Below, one piece after another: positions 23,356 to 31,550 of a stretch of DNA of 48,681 nucleotides. The translations under genes and the position numbers were made by a program. How positions within the stretch are numbered: position 1 is the first letter of the stretch; every line of letters begins with the position of its first letter. The stretch covers positions 1-48,681 of the forward strand of contig CAZEDU010000026.1 in NCBI GenBank assembly GCA_964511185.1, in the 5' to 3' direction. The notes under the pieces are model-generated. The model saw only the letters and a list, made by a program, of their open reading frames with translations, was not told the DNA's origin and ran no database searches. Source of the DNA: CAZEDU01 sp964511185 (GTDB lineage Bacteria > Myxococcota > Myxococcia > Myxococcales > Myxococcaceae).

Positions 23356-24303
23356 TTGCGCGGGCGGTTCGCCCCGAGCCCGACCGGGCGCATGCACCTG
23401 GGCAACGCGCGCACCGCGCTCCTCGGGTGGCTGCAGGCGCGCGCCGCGGACGGCGAGTTCCTCCTGCGCATCGAGGACCTGGACCAGGCCCGCTGCAGGC
23501 CCGAGTACGTCGACGCCCTCTACCGAGACCTGGAGTACCTGGGGCTCGACTGGGACGAAGCGCCGCTCGTCCAGAGCCAGCGCGCCGACGTGTACGACGC
23601 CGCGCTCGAGCGCTTGCAGGCGCAAGGCCGCCTCTACCCCTGCTCCTGCTCGCGCGCGGAGATTGCGCGCGCCGCGGCCGCGCCGCACGGGCCTGGCGAC
23701 GACGGCCCCAAGTACCCGGGCACCTGCCGCGCCGGGACTCCGAGGCCCAGCGCGCCGCCGCAAGGACGCGCCGCCGCGCTGCGCTTCGTCCCGCCGGACA
23801 AGGTCTACGCGTTCGTCGACGCGGTGATGGGCCCCACCGCGCAGAACGTGGCGGAGGCGGTGGGCGACTTCGTGGTGCGCCGCAACGACGGCGTGGCGAG
23901 CTACCAGCTCGCGGTGGTGGTGGACGACGCGGCGAGCCAGGTCACCCACGTGCTGCGCGGCGAAGACCTGCTGCTCTCCACCCCGCGGCAGCTCGCGCTC
24001 ATCGAGGCGCTCGGGCTGCCGGCGCCCGCCTACGCGCACGTGCCGCTCGTGCTGGGAGAGGACGGCGAGCGGCTCGCCAAGCGCCACGGCGCGCCCACCG
24101 TCTCCGACTTGCGGGAGCGGGGCGTGCCCGCCGAGCGGGTGGTGGGTCTGCTCGCCCGCCTGAGCGGGCTGGGGGACGGGGCGCCGCGGCGAGCGCGGGA
24201 GCTCGTCGAAGCCTTCGACATCACTCGGCTCGGCGGCGCGGTGAAGGTCCCTGCCGTCGAGCTGGACCAAATTGGCCGCGAGCCGCCTGGCCGCATCGGG
24301 TAA
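23356..24303 (+). CDS. gluQ: Glutamyl-Q tRNA(Asp) synthetase
   Basis: GluQ charges glutamate onto the queuosine base at position 34 of tRNA(Asp). The 315-residue protein is a catalytic core of a glutamyl-tRNA synthetase without the anticodon-binding domain. It has Phe-Ala-Pro-Ser-Pro-Thr-Gly-Arg-Met-His-Leu-Gly-Asn (the HIGH box as HLGN), Arg-Ile-Glu-Asp-Leu-Asp, a zinc site Tyr-Pro-Cys-Ser-Cys-Ser...Tyr-Pro-Gly-Thr-Cys, and Leu-Ala-Lys-Arg-His (the degenerate KMSKS region). The length rules out GltX. The start is TTG at 23356, three bases after the preceding stop, which implies translation coupled to the PEGA gene. Confidence 0.93.
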   Translation: MRGRFAPSPTGRMHLGNARTALLGWLQARAADGEFLLRIEDLDQARCRPEYVDALYRDLEYLGLDWDEAPLVQSQRADVYDAALERLQAQGRLYPCSCSRAEIARAAAAPHGPGDDGPKYPGTCRAGTPRPSAPPQGRAAALRFVPPDKVYAFVDAVMGPTAQNVAEAVGDFVVRRNDGVASYQLAVVVDDAASQVTHVLRGEDLLLSTPRQLALIEALGLPAPAYAHVPLVLGEDGERLAKRHGAPTVSDLRERGVPAERVVGLLARLSGLGDGAPRRARELVEAFDITRLGGAVKVPAVELDQIGREPPGRIG

Positions 24304-24319
24304 GAATGGCCTCCACCGC

Positions 24320-25159
24320 ATGCCCACATCGGTCGAGCCGCTTTCGCCTGCGCACCTGCTCGCCTTGAAGGCGCTGCTGGCGGCCGACGCGGTCAACAAC
24401 ATCTACTTGCTGGGGCTGCTGGAGGAGCACGGGGTGACGCCCGAGCCCGGCGCGCCGGCCTTCACCTACTACGGGCGCTTCGACGGCCCCGCGCTCACCG
24501 CGGTGGTGTTCGTCGGGGGCGGCGGCGGGCTGGTGGTTCCCTCGTCGAGCCCGGCGCCGTTCATCAAGGACATCGTGGTGGGGCTCGCCGGCGCGGTGAA
24601 GCTGCGCGGCTGTCTGGGCGAGGCCGAGGCGGCGGACATGGTGGTGCGGCACCTGGGCGGTGGCCGGCCCAAGCTGTTTCGCACCCAGCGGCTCTTCCAC
24701 GTCACCGCCGACGACTTGGGGCCGTTCACCAACCCGACCTTGCGGCTCGCCGCCGAGGGCGAGCTGGAGCAGGTGCTGCCGCTCGCGGTGCACTCGGTGA
24801 AGGAGCGGCTCGAGCGCGACCCGATGGCCGAGGACCCGCGGGCCTTTCGCGCGCGCGTGCGCCAGCGCATCGTGCTCCGGCGCACCTACGTGCTGCCGAT
24901 CGGCGAGCGCCTGGTGTTCAAAATCGACGTCGGCAGCCGCTCGCCGATGGGCGCCGAGCTGGAGGGGCTCTACACGGTGCCGGAGGAGCGGCGGCGCGGC
25001 CACGCCACCCTCTCGCTCGGGCAGATCAGCCGGCACCTGCTCTCGTCGCTGCCGCGGCTCACCCTCCGCGTCGATGATCAGGACCCTTCGCTCGCCGGCG
25101 TGGCGCGCAAGGTGGGGTACTTGGCGGGGAAGGGCCAGCGGCTCGTGCTGTTCGAGTGA
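24320..25159 (+). CDS. GNAT-family acetyltransferase with DUF4081-like N-terminus
   Basis: The 279-residue protein has an N-terminal half (Ala-Val-Asn-Asn-Ile-Tyr-Leu-Leu-Gly-Leu-Leu-Glu-Glu-His) that matches the DUF4081 half of two-domain acetyltransferases. The C-terminal GNAT half has Leu-Tyr-Thr-Val-Pro-Glu-Glu-Arg-Arg-Arg-Gly-His-Ala (acetyl-CoA pyrophosphate loop) and Leu-Arg-Val-Asp-Asp-Gln-Asp-Pro-Ser-Leu-Ala. The acetyl acceptor is unknown. The start at 24320 is the Met just before Pro-Thr-Ser-Val-Glu-Pro. The longer frame from 24272 would overlap gluQ. It follows gluQ by 16 bp. Confidence 0.82.
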   Translation: MPTSVEPLSPAHLLALKALLAADAVNNIYLLGLLEEHGVTPEPGAPAFTYYGRFDGPALTAVVFVGGGGGLVVPSSSPAPFIKDIVVGLAGAVKLRGCLGEAEAADMVVRHLGGGRPKLFRTQRLFHVTADDLGPFTNPTLRLAAEGELEQVLPLAVHSVKERLERDPMAEDPRAFRARVRQRIVLRRTYVLPIGERLVFKIDVGSRSPMGAELEGLYTVPEERRRGHATLSLGQISRHLLSSLPRLTLRVDDQDPSLAGVARKVGYLAGKGQRLVLFE

Positions 25160-25240
25160 GCGCTCTTTTCCGCCGCGGCACAGGCTCATGCCGGAAGCAG
25201 GACTGTTTCGCGGAAACGGCGCACGCTACCCAAGCGCGCC

Positions 25241-25939
25241 ATGAACCGAACCACCCTTGGCCTGTCCATTGCCGCTGGCGTGCTCGTCGCGAGCTGCGGC
25301 CCCACCCTCCCGTGCGACCCCGCGACCGACGCCGCGTGCGGCGAAGCCCGCGCGCCCGCCCCGAGCCCCAACGACACGAACCCGCCCTCACAGCGCGCGC
25401 CGAACGCGCCGAGCTGCGACCCCGCCTGCGCGGCCGGTGAGTCGTGCGTCGACGGCGCGTGCCAGGCGGCGCCGGTGAACTGCGCGAGCGGCTGCGTCGA
25501 CGAGCGCGGCAGCTGCCAGCCCGGCGACACCGCGAGCCAGTGCGGCCAAGGCGGCCTGTGCGTCGCGTGCGCGGCGGGGCAGCATTGCCAGAGCGGCCAG
25601 TGCGCCGGGACGCCCGCCGCGGTCAGCTACCGCCACGACGTGCAGCCCATCTGGGAGGCGCGCTGCTCGAGCTGCCACATCCAGGCGTCGGCCGGCGGCT
25701 TGAGCCTCTCGGCCAGCCGCTCGTACGCCGAGCTGGTGGACGCGCCGTCTTCCTGCGACGACGGCGTGATGCGCGTGCGGCCCGGCGACGCGAAGGGGAG
25801 CCAGCTGTGGCGGAAGCTCGCGGGCGACTCGGCGCGCTGCGGGGGCGTGATGCCGCCGGGCAACGCGCTGAAGGGCCTCGCGCCCGCCGACTTCGCGCGG
25901 GTCGAGGCGTGGATCAACGCCGGCGCGCCGAACAACTGA
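25241..25939 (+). CDS. Cys-rich lipoprotein with C-terminal cytochrome c-like domain
   Basis: The 232-residue product has a lipobox Val-Ala-Ser-Cys19. Residues ~55-125 are a Cys-rich region with Cys-Asp-Pro-Ala-Cys and Gly-Glu-Ser-Cys-Val-Asp-Gly-Ala-Cys repeats. The C-terminal ~100 residues resemble the c-type heme domain of planctomycete-type cytochromes: Val-Gln-Pro-Ile-Trp, then Cys142-Ser-Ser-Cys145-His146 and a possible axial Met204 in Gly-Val-Met-Pro-Pro-Gly. It could carry electrons at the membrane surface, but no oxidase or dehydrogenase partner is adjacent. Confidence 0.82.
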   Translation: MNRTTLGLSIAAGVLVASCGPTLPCDPATDAACGEARAPAPSPNDTNPPSQRAPNAPSCDPACAAGESCVDGACQAAPVNCASGCVDERGSCQPGDTASQCGQGGLCVACAAGQHCQSGQCAGTPAAVSYRHDVQPIWEARCSSCHIQASAGGLSLSASRSYAELVDAPSSCDDGVMRVRPGDAKGSQLWRKLAGDSARCGGVMPPGNALKGLAPADFARVEAWINAGAPNN

Positions 25940-25988
25940 AGGCGGCCCGGTTGCCGCGTGCGTCCGAGTGGGCGTAGAGAGCGGGCCC

Positions 25989-26606
25989 ATGTCGCGCCCC
26001 GCACGTCTGCACCGGCCGCTGGACGGAGCCGGCCCGGTCGTCCTCCAGGCCCCGACCGACCCGCGCTGGCTGCCCCACGCGCTCGCGCACTTCGACCAGG
26101 TGCTGAGCGACCACGCGCACTGCGAGAAGAAGGCGGCGGCCAACGCCCTGTCGATGCTGCAGGCCTACCCCGAGGTGCCGGGGCTGCCCGCGCAGATGGC
26201 GCGGCTCGCGCGGGAGGAGAGCGCGCACCTGGCGCGCGTGCTCGAGCTCATCGAGCGCCGCGGCGGGGCCTTGGGGCGCGACGGCGGCGACCCGTACGCG
26301 CAGGGCCTGCAGAAGCTCCTGCGCACGCCGGGCCTGGAGCGGCGGCTCGACCGGCTGCTGGTGGCCGCCATCGTCGAGGCGCGCAGCTGCGAGCGGCTCG
26401 CGCTCCTGGCCGACGGCCTGCCAGAGCCCGGGCTGAAGGCGTTCTACCGAGAGCTCGCCCAGTCGGAGGACGGCCACCAGGCGCTGTTCTTCCGGCTCGC
26501 GGCCGAGGCGCACGGCGAAGCGCCCGCGCGCGAGCGGCTGGCGGCGCTGCTCGCGGCCGAGGCGGACCTCCTCGCGTCGCTCCCGCTCCGCGCGGCGATC
26601 CATTGA
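25989..26606 (+). CDS. miaE: tRNA 2-methylthio-N6-isopentenyladenosine hydroxylase
   Basis: MiaE is a non-heme di-iron oxygenase that hydroxylates the isopentenyl group of ms2i6A37 in tRNA. The 205-residue all-helical protein has the expected ligands: Glu46 in His-Cys-Glu-Lys-Lys-Ala, Glu76/Glu77 and His80 in Arg-Glu-Glu-Ser-Ala-His, Glu130 in Val-Glu-Ala-Arg-Ser-Cys-Glu, and Glu160 with His163 in Ser-Glu-Asp-Gly-His. The ATG at 25989 gives the normal length. No miaA or miaB lies in the window. Confidence 0.9.
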   Translation: MSRPARLHRPLDGAGPVVLQAPTDPRWLPHALAHFDQVLSDHAHCEKKAAANALSMLQAYPEVPGLPAQMARLAREESAHLARVLELIERRGGALGRDGGDPYAQGLQKLLRTPGLERRLDRLLVAAIVEARSCERLALLADGLPEPGLKAFYRELAQSEDGHQALFFRLAAEAHGEAPARERLAALLAAEADLLASLPLRAAIH

Positions 26607-26681
26607 ATCGTCTGTCGCCTGCCGGACGAACGGCCGGGGTGGCCTGGCAAGCCGAGGGGAAGTCCTTACCTTCGACGTCGC

Positions 26682-27614
26682 ATGTGGAAACGGCTGCTGG
26701 GCCGTTGGCAAGCCCGTCTTCAGCGCAACAAAGCGTTGGTGCCCGCACGATCGCGCGGCGGCCTGGCGAAGATCCGCGTCTCGTCGGTGCGGCACCGCTA
26801 CGACAACGACGTCGAGGCGCTCAAGGGCCTGAGCATCGACATCCACCAAGGTGAGTTCGTCTGTCTGGTCGGGCCGTCGGGCTGCGGCAAGACGACGTTG
26901 CTGTACGCGCTGGCCGGGCAGTTCCCGCCGTCGGGCGGGCGCATCACCATCGACGGCAAGGGGGTGACCGGCCCCAGCCCCGACCGGCTCCTGATGTTCC
27001 AAGAGCCGGCGCTCTTCCCGTGGATGACGGTGAGGCAGAACCTGTCGTTCGCGCTGCGCGAGCGCATCCCCCGTCGGCGGGAGCGCGAAGCGCGGGCGTT
27101 GGAGTTCATCCACCGCGTGTACCTCGACGGCTTCGAGGACGTGCTGCCCCACCAGCTGTCGGGGGGCATGCGCATGAGGGTGTCGCTCGCCCGCGCCCTG
27201 GCCATGGATCCGACCGTGCTCTTGATGGACGAGCCGTTCGGCGCGCTGGACGCGCAGACGCGCGGTCAGATGCACCAGCTCCTGCAGCGCGTGTGGCTGT
27301 CGAACCGCAAGACGGTGGTGTTCGTGACGCACGACGTGCGGGAGGCGCTGGTGTTGGGCGACCGGGTGGTGGTGATGGCCGCGCGGCCGGGCCGCGTGCT
27401 CAAGGACCTGGAGGTTCGGCTGCCGCGCCCGCGGGACCCCGACGCGGAGCTGCTCGTGCACCTGTCGCGGCACATTCGGCGGGCGCTCGCCGACGCGGAC
27501 CACGAGGGGCGCCTGTCGCGGTGGAACGAGGAACCCTATGACTCCTCTTCGGAACCTGGCGCTGCGCGCGCTGTTTCTGATTCTGTCTCTGGCCCTTTGG
27601 GAGCTGGCGGCTAG
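26682..27614 (+). CDS. ABC importer ATPase, nitrate/sulfonate/taurine (SsuB/TauB) type
   Basis: The 310-residue ATPase has Walker A Gly-Pro-Ser-Gly-Cys-Gly-Lys-Thr-Thr, a Q-loop Phe-Gln-Glu-Pro-Ala-Leu-Phe-Pro-Trp typical of SsuB/TauB proteins, the signature Leu-Ser-Gly-Gly-Met-Arg-Met-Arg, Walker B Leu-Leu-Met-Asp-Glu-Pro-Phe-Gly-Ala-Leu-Asp and the switch His in Val-Thr-His-Asp-Val. The N-terminal ~30 residues are an unusual basic extension. The frame continues 77 bp into the permease gene. The last ~25 residues have no family counterpart, so either the genes truly overlap or an indel near 27530 extends the frame. The substrate is not known. Confidence 0.9.
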   Translation: MWKRLLGRWQARLQRNKALVPARSRGGLAKIRVSSVRHRYDNDVEALKGLSIDIHQGEFVCLVGPSGCGKTTLLYALAGQFPPSGGRITIDGKGVTGPSPDRLLMFQEPALFPWMTVRQNLSFALRERIPRRREREARALEFIHRVYLDGFEDVLPHQLSGGMRMRVSLARALAMDPTVLLMDEPFGALDAQTRGQMHQLLQRVWLSNRKTVVFVTHDVREALVLGDRVVVMAARPGRVLKDLEVRLPRPRDPDAELLVHLSRHIRRALADADHEGRLSRWNEEPYDSSSEPGAARAVSDSVSGPLGAGG

Positions 27615-28316
27615 GTTCGGACCGTGGCCGCGCTATCTCTTCCCGTCGTCGTTGGCGGTCGCCCAGAGCTTCGAGGCGATGCTCCTGGACGGGCGGCTGG
27701 CGAGCGCGACGCTGCGCTCGCTCTCGCGGCTGGCGCAGGGCTACCTCCTCTCAGCCGTCGTCGGCGTCCCGCTCGGGATGTTCATCGCCCGCGTCGAGTG
27801 GGCGCGCGTGCANNNNNNNNNNAGCTCAAGCCGGTGGTGATGGGCCTGCAGGCGCTGCCGTCGATCTGCTGGCTGCCGCTCGCCATCTTGTGGTTCGGGC
27901 TGTCCGAGGCGGCGATCGTCTTCGTCGTGGTGATGGGCTCGCTGCTCGCCATCGCGATCGCCTCGGAGGACGGGGTGAACCAGATTGATCCGCTCCTGCT
28001 CCGTCAGGCGCGCGCGCTCGGCGTCAGGCGCGCCCGGCTCTACACGAAGGTGCTGCTCCCCGGCGCGCTGCCGGGCATCGTCACCGGCCTCAAGCTGGGC
28101 TGGAGCTTCGCCTGGCGCGCGCTGATGGCCGGCGAGCTCCTGTTCGTCTCGGGCGGGCTGGGTCAGCTCCTGCACGTCGGGCGTGAGCTTCTCGACGTGT
28201 CGCAGGTCATCGCGGTGATGGCCGCCATCGTGCTCGTCGGGGTGCTGGTCGACCGCCTGCTGTTCCAGACCGTCGAGCTCCGCATCCGCCGAAGGTGGGG
28301 GCTGCTCGCGACTTAA
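27538..28316 (+). CDS. ABC importer permease, SsuC/TauC type (interrupted by a ten-N assembly gap)
   Basis: The first ~90 codons encode a hydrophobic N-terminal helix and Leu-Gly-Met-Phe-Ile-Ala-Arg. After the N run the same protein resumes in another frame with Gly-Leu-Gln-Ala-Leu-Pro-Ser-Ile-Cys-Trp-Leu-Pro-Leu, the EAA-type loop (Gln-Ala-Arg-Ala-Leu-Gly-Val-Arg), and about four more helices ending Arg-Arg-Arg-Trp-Gly. The frame change across ten N means the gap length is a placeholder. Family spacing suggests only a few codons are missing. The start ATG has GAGGAA four bases upstream. No periplasmic binding protein gene is adjacent. A two-palindrome repeat begins 16 bp after the stop. Confidence 0.88.
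27813..27822. other. Ten-N assembly gap inside the permease gene
   Basis: The ten unknown bases separate two in-register halves of one permease that are in different frames. The gap length is therefore not real, and the gene should not be called a frameshift mutant. Confidence 0.95.
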
Positions 28317-28331
28317 GCGGGTGGCCAAGAG

Positions 28332-28376
28332 GGGGACCGTCCCCAACGGGGACTGTCCCCGTCTTACCCAAGGTCC
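28332..28376 (+). repeat. 3'-end repeat element, copy 3 (two palindromes plus tail)
   Basis: GGGGACCGTCCCC (28332-28344), GGGGACTGTCCCC (28348-28360) and the tail gtcttacccaaggtcc (28361-28376). Order, spacing and tail match the copy at 14769-14812. It follows the permease stop by about 16 bp. No T-run follows. Confidence 0.85.
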
Positions 28377-28470
28377 ACTCTCGAGGCGCTGCGTCCGCCA
28401 TTTCCAGTCCCCACCTTGAACGCAGATCGGCTATCGCCCTCATTCACCTCTGAAGAAGAAAGGACACGCC

Positions 28471-29226
28471 ATGGCAAGGCTCTTGGAAGGAAAGACCGCG
28501 TTGGTCACCGGCGCCGGCTCGGGAATCGGGCGCGCGGTCGCGCAGCTGTACGCGACCGAGGGCGCGCGGGTGGTCGTCTCGGACATCGACGAGCAAGGTG
28601 GCGCGCAGACCGTCGCGCACATTCGCGAGCGCGATGGAAAGGCCCTCTTCGTGCGCGCCGACACGTCGAAGCCGAGCGACAACGAGGCGCTCGTGAAGGC
28701 GGCGGTGAAGGAATACGGCGCGCTGCACATCGCGACGAACAACGCCGGCATCGGCGGACCGGCGGCGCCCGTCGGCGAGTACCCGGTCGAGGGTTGGGAC
28801 AAGGTGCTCGCGGTCAACCTGTCCGGCGTGTTCTACGGAATGCGCTACCAGATTCCGGCCATCCTCGCGGCCGGGGGCGGCGCCATCGTGAACATGGCGT
28901 CGATTCTCAGTCAGGTCGGCTTCCGCAACTCGGCGGCGTACGTCGCGGCCAAGCACGGCCTGGTCGGGCTGACGAAGAACGCGGCGCTCGAGTACGCGCA
29001 GCAGAAAATCCGCATCAACGCGGTGGGGCCGGGCTTCATCAAGACGCCGCTGCTCGACAAGAACCTGACGCCCGACGTGATGAAGTTCCTGGAGACCAAG
29101 CACGCGATGGGGCGGCTGGGCGAAGCGAGCGAGGTCGCCGAGCTGGTGCTCTGGCTCAGCTCCGACAAGGCGTCCTTCGTCACCGGGAGCTACTACGCGG
29201 TCGACGGCGGGTACCTCGCGGAGTGA
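28471..29226 (+). CDS. Short-chain dehydrogenase/reductase
   Basis: The 251-residue classical SDR has the cofactor motif Thr-Gly-Ala-Gly-Ser-Gly-Ile-Gly (13-20), Asp38 after strand 2 (Val-Ser-Asp-Ile-Asp, favouring NAD over NADP), Asn-Asn-Ala-Gly (90-93), catalytic Ser144, Tyr157 and Lys161 in Tyr-Val-Ala-Ala-Lys, and the C-terminal Val-Asp-Gly-Gly-Tyr common in the glucose 1-dehydrogenase-like subgroup. The substrate is unknown. AAGGA precedes the ATG. The stop is one base from the stop of the convergent otsAB gene. Confidence 0.9.
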   Translation: MARLLEGKTALVTGAGSGIGRAVAQLYATEGARVVVSDIDEQGGAQTVAHIRERDGKALFVRADTSKPSDNEALVKAAVKEYGALHIATNNAGIGGPAAPVGEYPVEGWDKVLAVNLSGVFYGMRYQIPAILAAGGGAIVNMASILSQVGFRNSAAYVAAKHGLVGLTKNAALEYAQQKIRINAVGPGFIKTPLLDKNLTPDVMKFLETKHAMGRLGEASEVAELVLWLSSDKASFVTGSYYAVDGGYLAE

Positions 29227-29227
29227 C

Positions 29228-31441
29228 CTACACCCCCCGCGTCGCGCTCCACGTGCTTCGCTCCTCCACCGCGAACGCGAGCTCGACGAGCAGCGCCCTG
29301 GCCTCCTCCGGGCTCTCCACCCGCAGCGGCGCGATGCTCTCGCGTGGCCCGACGTGCACCGCGAAGTCCTCGCGCCGCAGCGCCGCGAACAGGTCCTCGT
29401 CGGTGCGGTCGTCGCCGAACGCCAGCACCAGCTCGAACGGCTCGGGGGCGTTCGCGGTGAGCGCCAGCGCCTTGCTCACCCCGCGCGCGCGCAGCTCCAG
29501 CACGAAGTCGCCGTCGAGCACGTCGACCTCGCCGATGTCCTCTCGTAGGAGGCGCTCGGCGAGCTCGAGCGCGTGCAGCCGCCCCAGCCCGGCCTGCGCG
29601 CCGCGGTAGTGCCAGGCGAGCGACGCCGACTTCTCTTCGACGAAGCTCCCGGGCGTGCGCACCCCGTAGCGGTCGAGCACGCGCCGCGCCGCCGCCTTCC
29701 AAGCGCCCTGCGCCTCGACGTCCACGTGCGGCACCCACGGCGCCTGCGGGCCGGACCGGTGCCAGGCGCCGTGCTCGGCCCACACGCCGACCGGCAAGCC
29801 CTCCAGCCGAGCCTCCATGTCGGCGCGCGGACGGCCCGTCACCACGTCGACCTGCGTGTGCGGCAGCGCCGAGAGCCGCACGAGCAGCGCCCGGAGCGCC
29901 TCGTCCCCACGCGCGTTCTCGGGCCGCTGCGTGAACGGCACCAACGTCCCGTCCCAATCGAGGAGCAGCCGGCGGCGCGGCGCGATCACCCACCGGCGCA
30001 GCGAGCGCACCAGGACGGGCTTGGGCGTCACCCGCGGCCTGGCGCGGACGCGCGGCAGCACCTGTTGGTCGAGCGCGTCGAGGAACGTCTCGGTCCACTG
30101 GTGCACGTCGGCCTGGGCCACGCGGTGTCGCAGCGCGCGCATCCGTTCGGCCTGCTCTTCGTTGGACATGCCGATGGCGCGCGACAAGGCGTGCGCGATG
30201 CCGTCGACGTCGTAGGGGTTCACCGACAGCGCCTGCGGCAGCTCGGCGGAGGCGCCCGCGAGCTCGGAGAGGAGCAGCACGCCGCGCTCGTCGACGCGCG
30301 ATGCGATGAACTCCTTGGCGACCAGGTTCATCCCGTCGCGCAAGGGCGTCACCAGCATCACGTCGGCCGCGCGGTAGAAGGCGGTCAGCTCGGCCTGGCT
30401 GAAGCCGCGGCAGAGGTAGTGAATCGGCTGCCACGACGCGTCGCCGTGCTCGCCGTTGATGCGCCCCACCACCTCGTCGACGTCGCCGCGGAACTCCTCG
30501 TACTCGTCGATGTCGGCGCGGGAGGGCACGGCGATCTGCACCAAGCGCACGTGGCGCTTCATCTCGGGCTTGAGCTCGAGCAACCGCTCGAAGCCGAGCA
30601 TGCGGCGCCGGATGCCTTTGGTGTAGTCGAGCCGGTCGACGCCGAGCAGCAGCACGCCGCCTGGCGCTCTCAGCGCGCTGGCCTCGCGCAGCACCCGCTC
30701 GTCGCGCGCGGCGTGCTCGAAGCTCGCCACGTCGACGCCCATCGGGAAGGTCCCCAGCCGCACCCTCCGCCCTTCGAGCTCGACGCCGTCGTCGTCGGCG
30801 GGCAGTTGGAGCAGCTGCCGGAGCGCGTCGGCGAAGTGGCGCTGGTAGCCGAAGGTGTGAAAGCCGATCAGGTCGGCCCCGAGCAGCCCGCGCAGGAGCG
30901 CGTCGCGCCACGGCAAGGCCTGCAGCACGTCGGGCGCTGGAAACGGGATGTGCAGGAAGAAGCCGATGCGCGCGTCCGGCAGCCGCTCCCGCAAGAACGC
31001 CGGCACCAGGCACAGGTGGTAGTCGTGCACCCAGATGCGGTCGCCGTCGCGGTAGTGCTCGGCGACCTGGTCGGCGAAGCGGCGGTTCACCGCGCGGTAT
31101 TGCTGCCACTCCATCGCGCCGAGCGGAATGTGGTCGAGCAGGTAATGAAAGAGCGGCCACAGCACGCGGTTGGAGAAGCCTTGGTAGTAGCCCTTCAGCT
31201 CATCGGCGGTCAGCTGGAGCGGCGCCAGGCGCATCGCCTCGAGCTGCGCGAACACCGCGCGCCGCCGCTCGGCGCTCCAGACGCCGAGCTCTCCGGGCCA
31301 GCCGATCCACACGCCGTCGGAGCGCCGGTGCGGACCCGCCAACCCCGTGGCCAACCCGCCGGTGCTGGGCGTCACGGTCGGCGCGCCGTCCACCTCGCGC
31401 ACGGTGATGGGGAGCCGGTTGGAGACGAGCAGGAGGCGCAT
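29228..31441 (-). CDS. otsAB: Bifunctional trehalose-6-phosphate synthase/phosphatase (OtsA-OtsB fusion)
   Basis: The 737-residue fusion makes trehalose from a nucleotide-glucose and glucose 6-phosphate and then removes the phosphate. Residues 1-~470 are GT20: Ser-Asn-Arg-Leu-Pro near the N-terminus, Gly-Leu, Trp-Pro-Leu-Phe-His-Tyr, Val-His-Asp-Tyr-His-Leu, Arg-Leu-Asp-Tyr-Thr-Lys-Gly and Leu-Arg-Asp-Gly-Met-Asn-Leu-Val. From ~490 a HAD phosphatase follows with Leu-Asp-Trp-Asp-Gly-Thr-Leu, Val-Val-Thr-Gly-Arg and Phe-Gly-Asp-Asp-Arg-Thr-Asp-Glu-Asp. Both active sites look intact. The start is fixed by Met-Arg-Leu-Leu-Leu-Val-Ser-Asn-Arg. The N-terminal extension to 31516 is not family-like. 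Both halves in one chain resembles fusions known elsewhere. The product serves as compatible solute and carbon store. Confidence 0.95.
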   Translation of the reverse strand: MRLLLVSNRLPITVREVDGAPTVTPSTGGLATGLAGPHRRSDGVWIGWPGELGVWSAERRRAVFAQLEAMRLAPLQLTADELKGYYQGFSNRVLWPLFHYLLDHIPLGAMEWQQYRAVNRRFADQVAEHYRDGDRIWVHDYHLCLVPAFLRERLPDARIGFFLHIPFPAPDVLQALPWRDALLRGLLGADLIGFHTFGYQRHFADALRQLLQLPADDDGVELEGRRVRLGTFPMGVDVASFEHAARDERVLREASALRAPGGVLLLGVDRLDYTKGIRRRMLGFERLLELKPEMKRHVRLVQIAVPSRADIDEYEEFRGDVDEVVGRINGEHGDASWQPIHYLCRGFSQAELTAFYRAADVMLVTPLRDGMNLVAKEFIASRVDERGVLLLSELAGASAELPQALSVNPYDVDGIAHALSRAIGMSNEEQAERMRALRHRVAQADVHQWTETFLDALDQQVLPRVRARPRVTPKPVLVRSLRRWVIAPRRRLLLDWDGTLVPFTQRPENARGDEALRALLVRLSALPHTQVDVVTGRPRADMEARLEGLPVGVWAEHGAWHRSGPQAPWVPHVDVEAQGAWKAAARRVLDRYGVRTPGSFVEEKSASLAWHYRGAQAGLGRLHALELAERLLREDIGEVDVLDGDFVLELRARGVSKALALTANAPEPFELVLAFGDDRTDEDLFAALRREDFAVHVGPRESIAPLRVESPEEARALLVELAFAVEERSTWSATRGV

Positions 31442-31550
31442 GGCCAACGGCAAGGTGCGAATCGCGCGGCAGCCCGCCAAGGCCGGCGCGCGGCGAGCGC
31501 TCAGAACTGCGCACACAGAGGCGGGGCGGCGCCGAGCTTGCGCTTCCTCG

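Noticed and set aside
28332..28376. Two-palindrome element as a rho-independent terminator
   Set aside because: The hairpins would be strong, but none of the four copies is followed by a T-run, and a sequence-specific tail is conserved instead.
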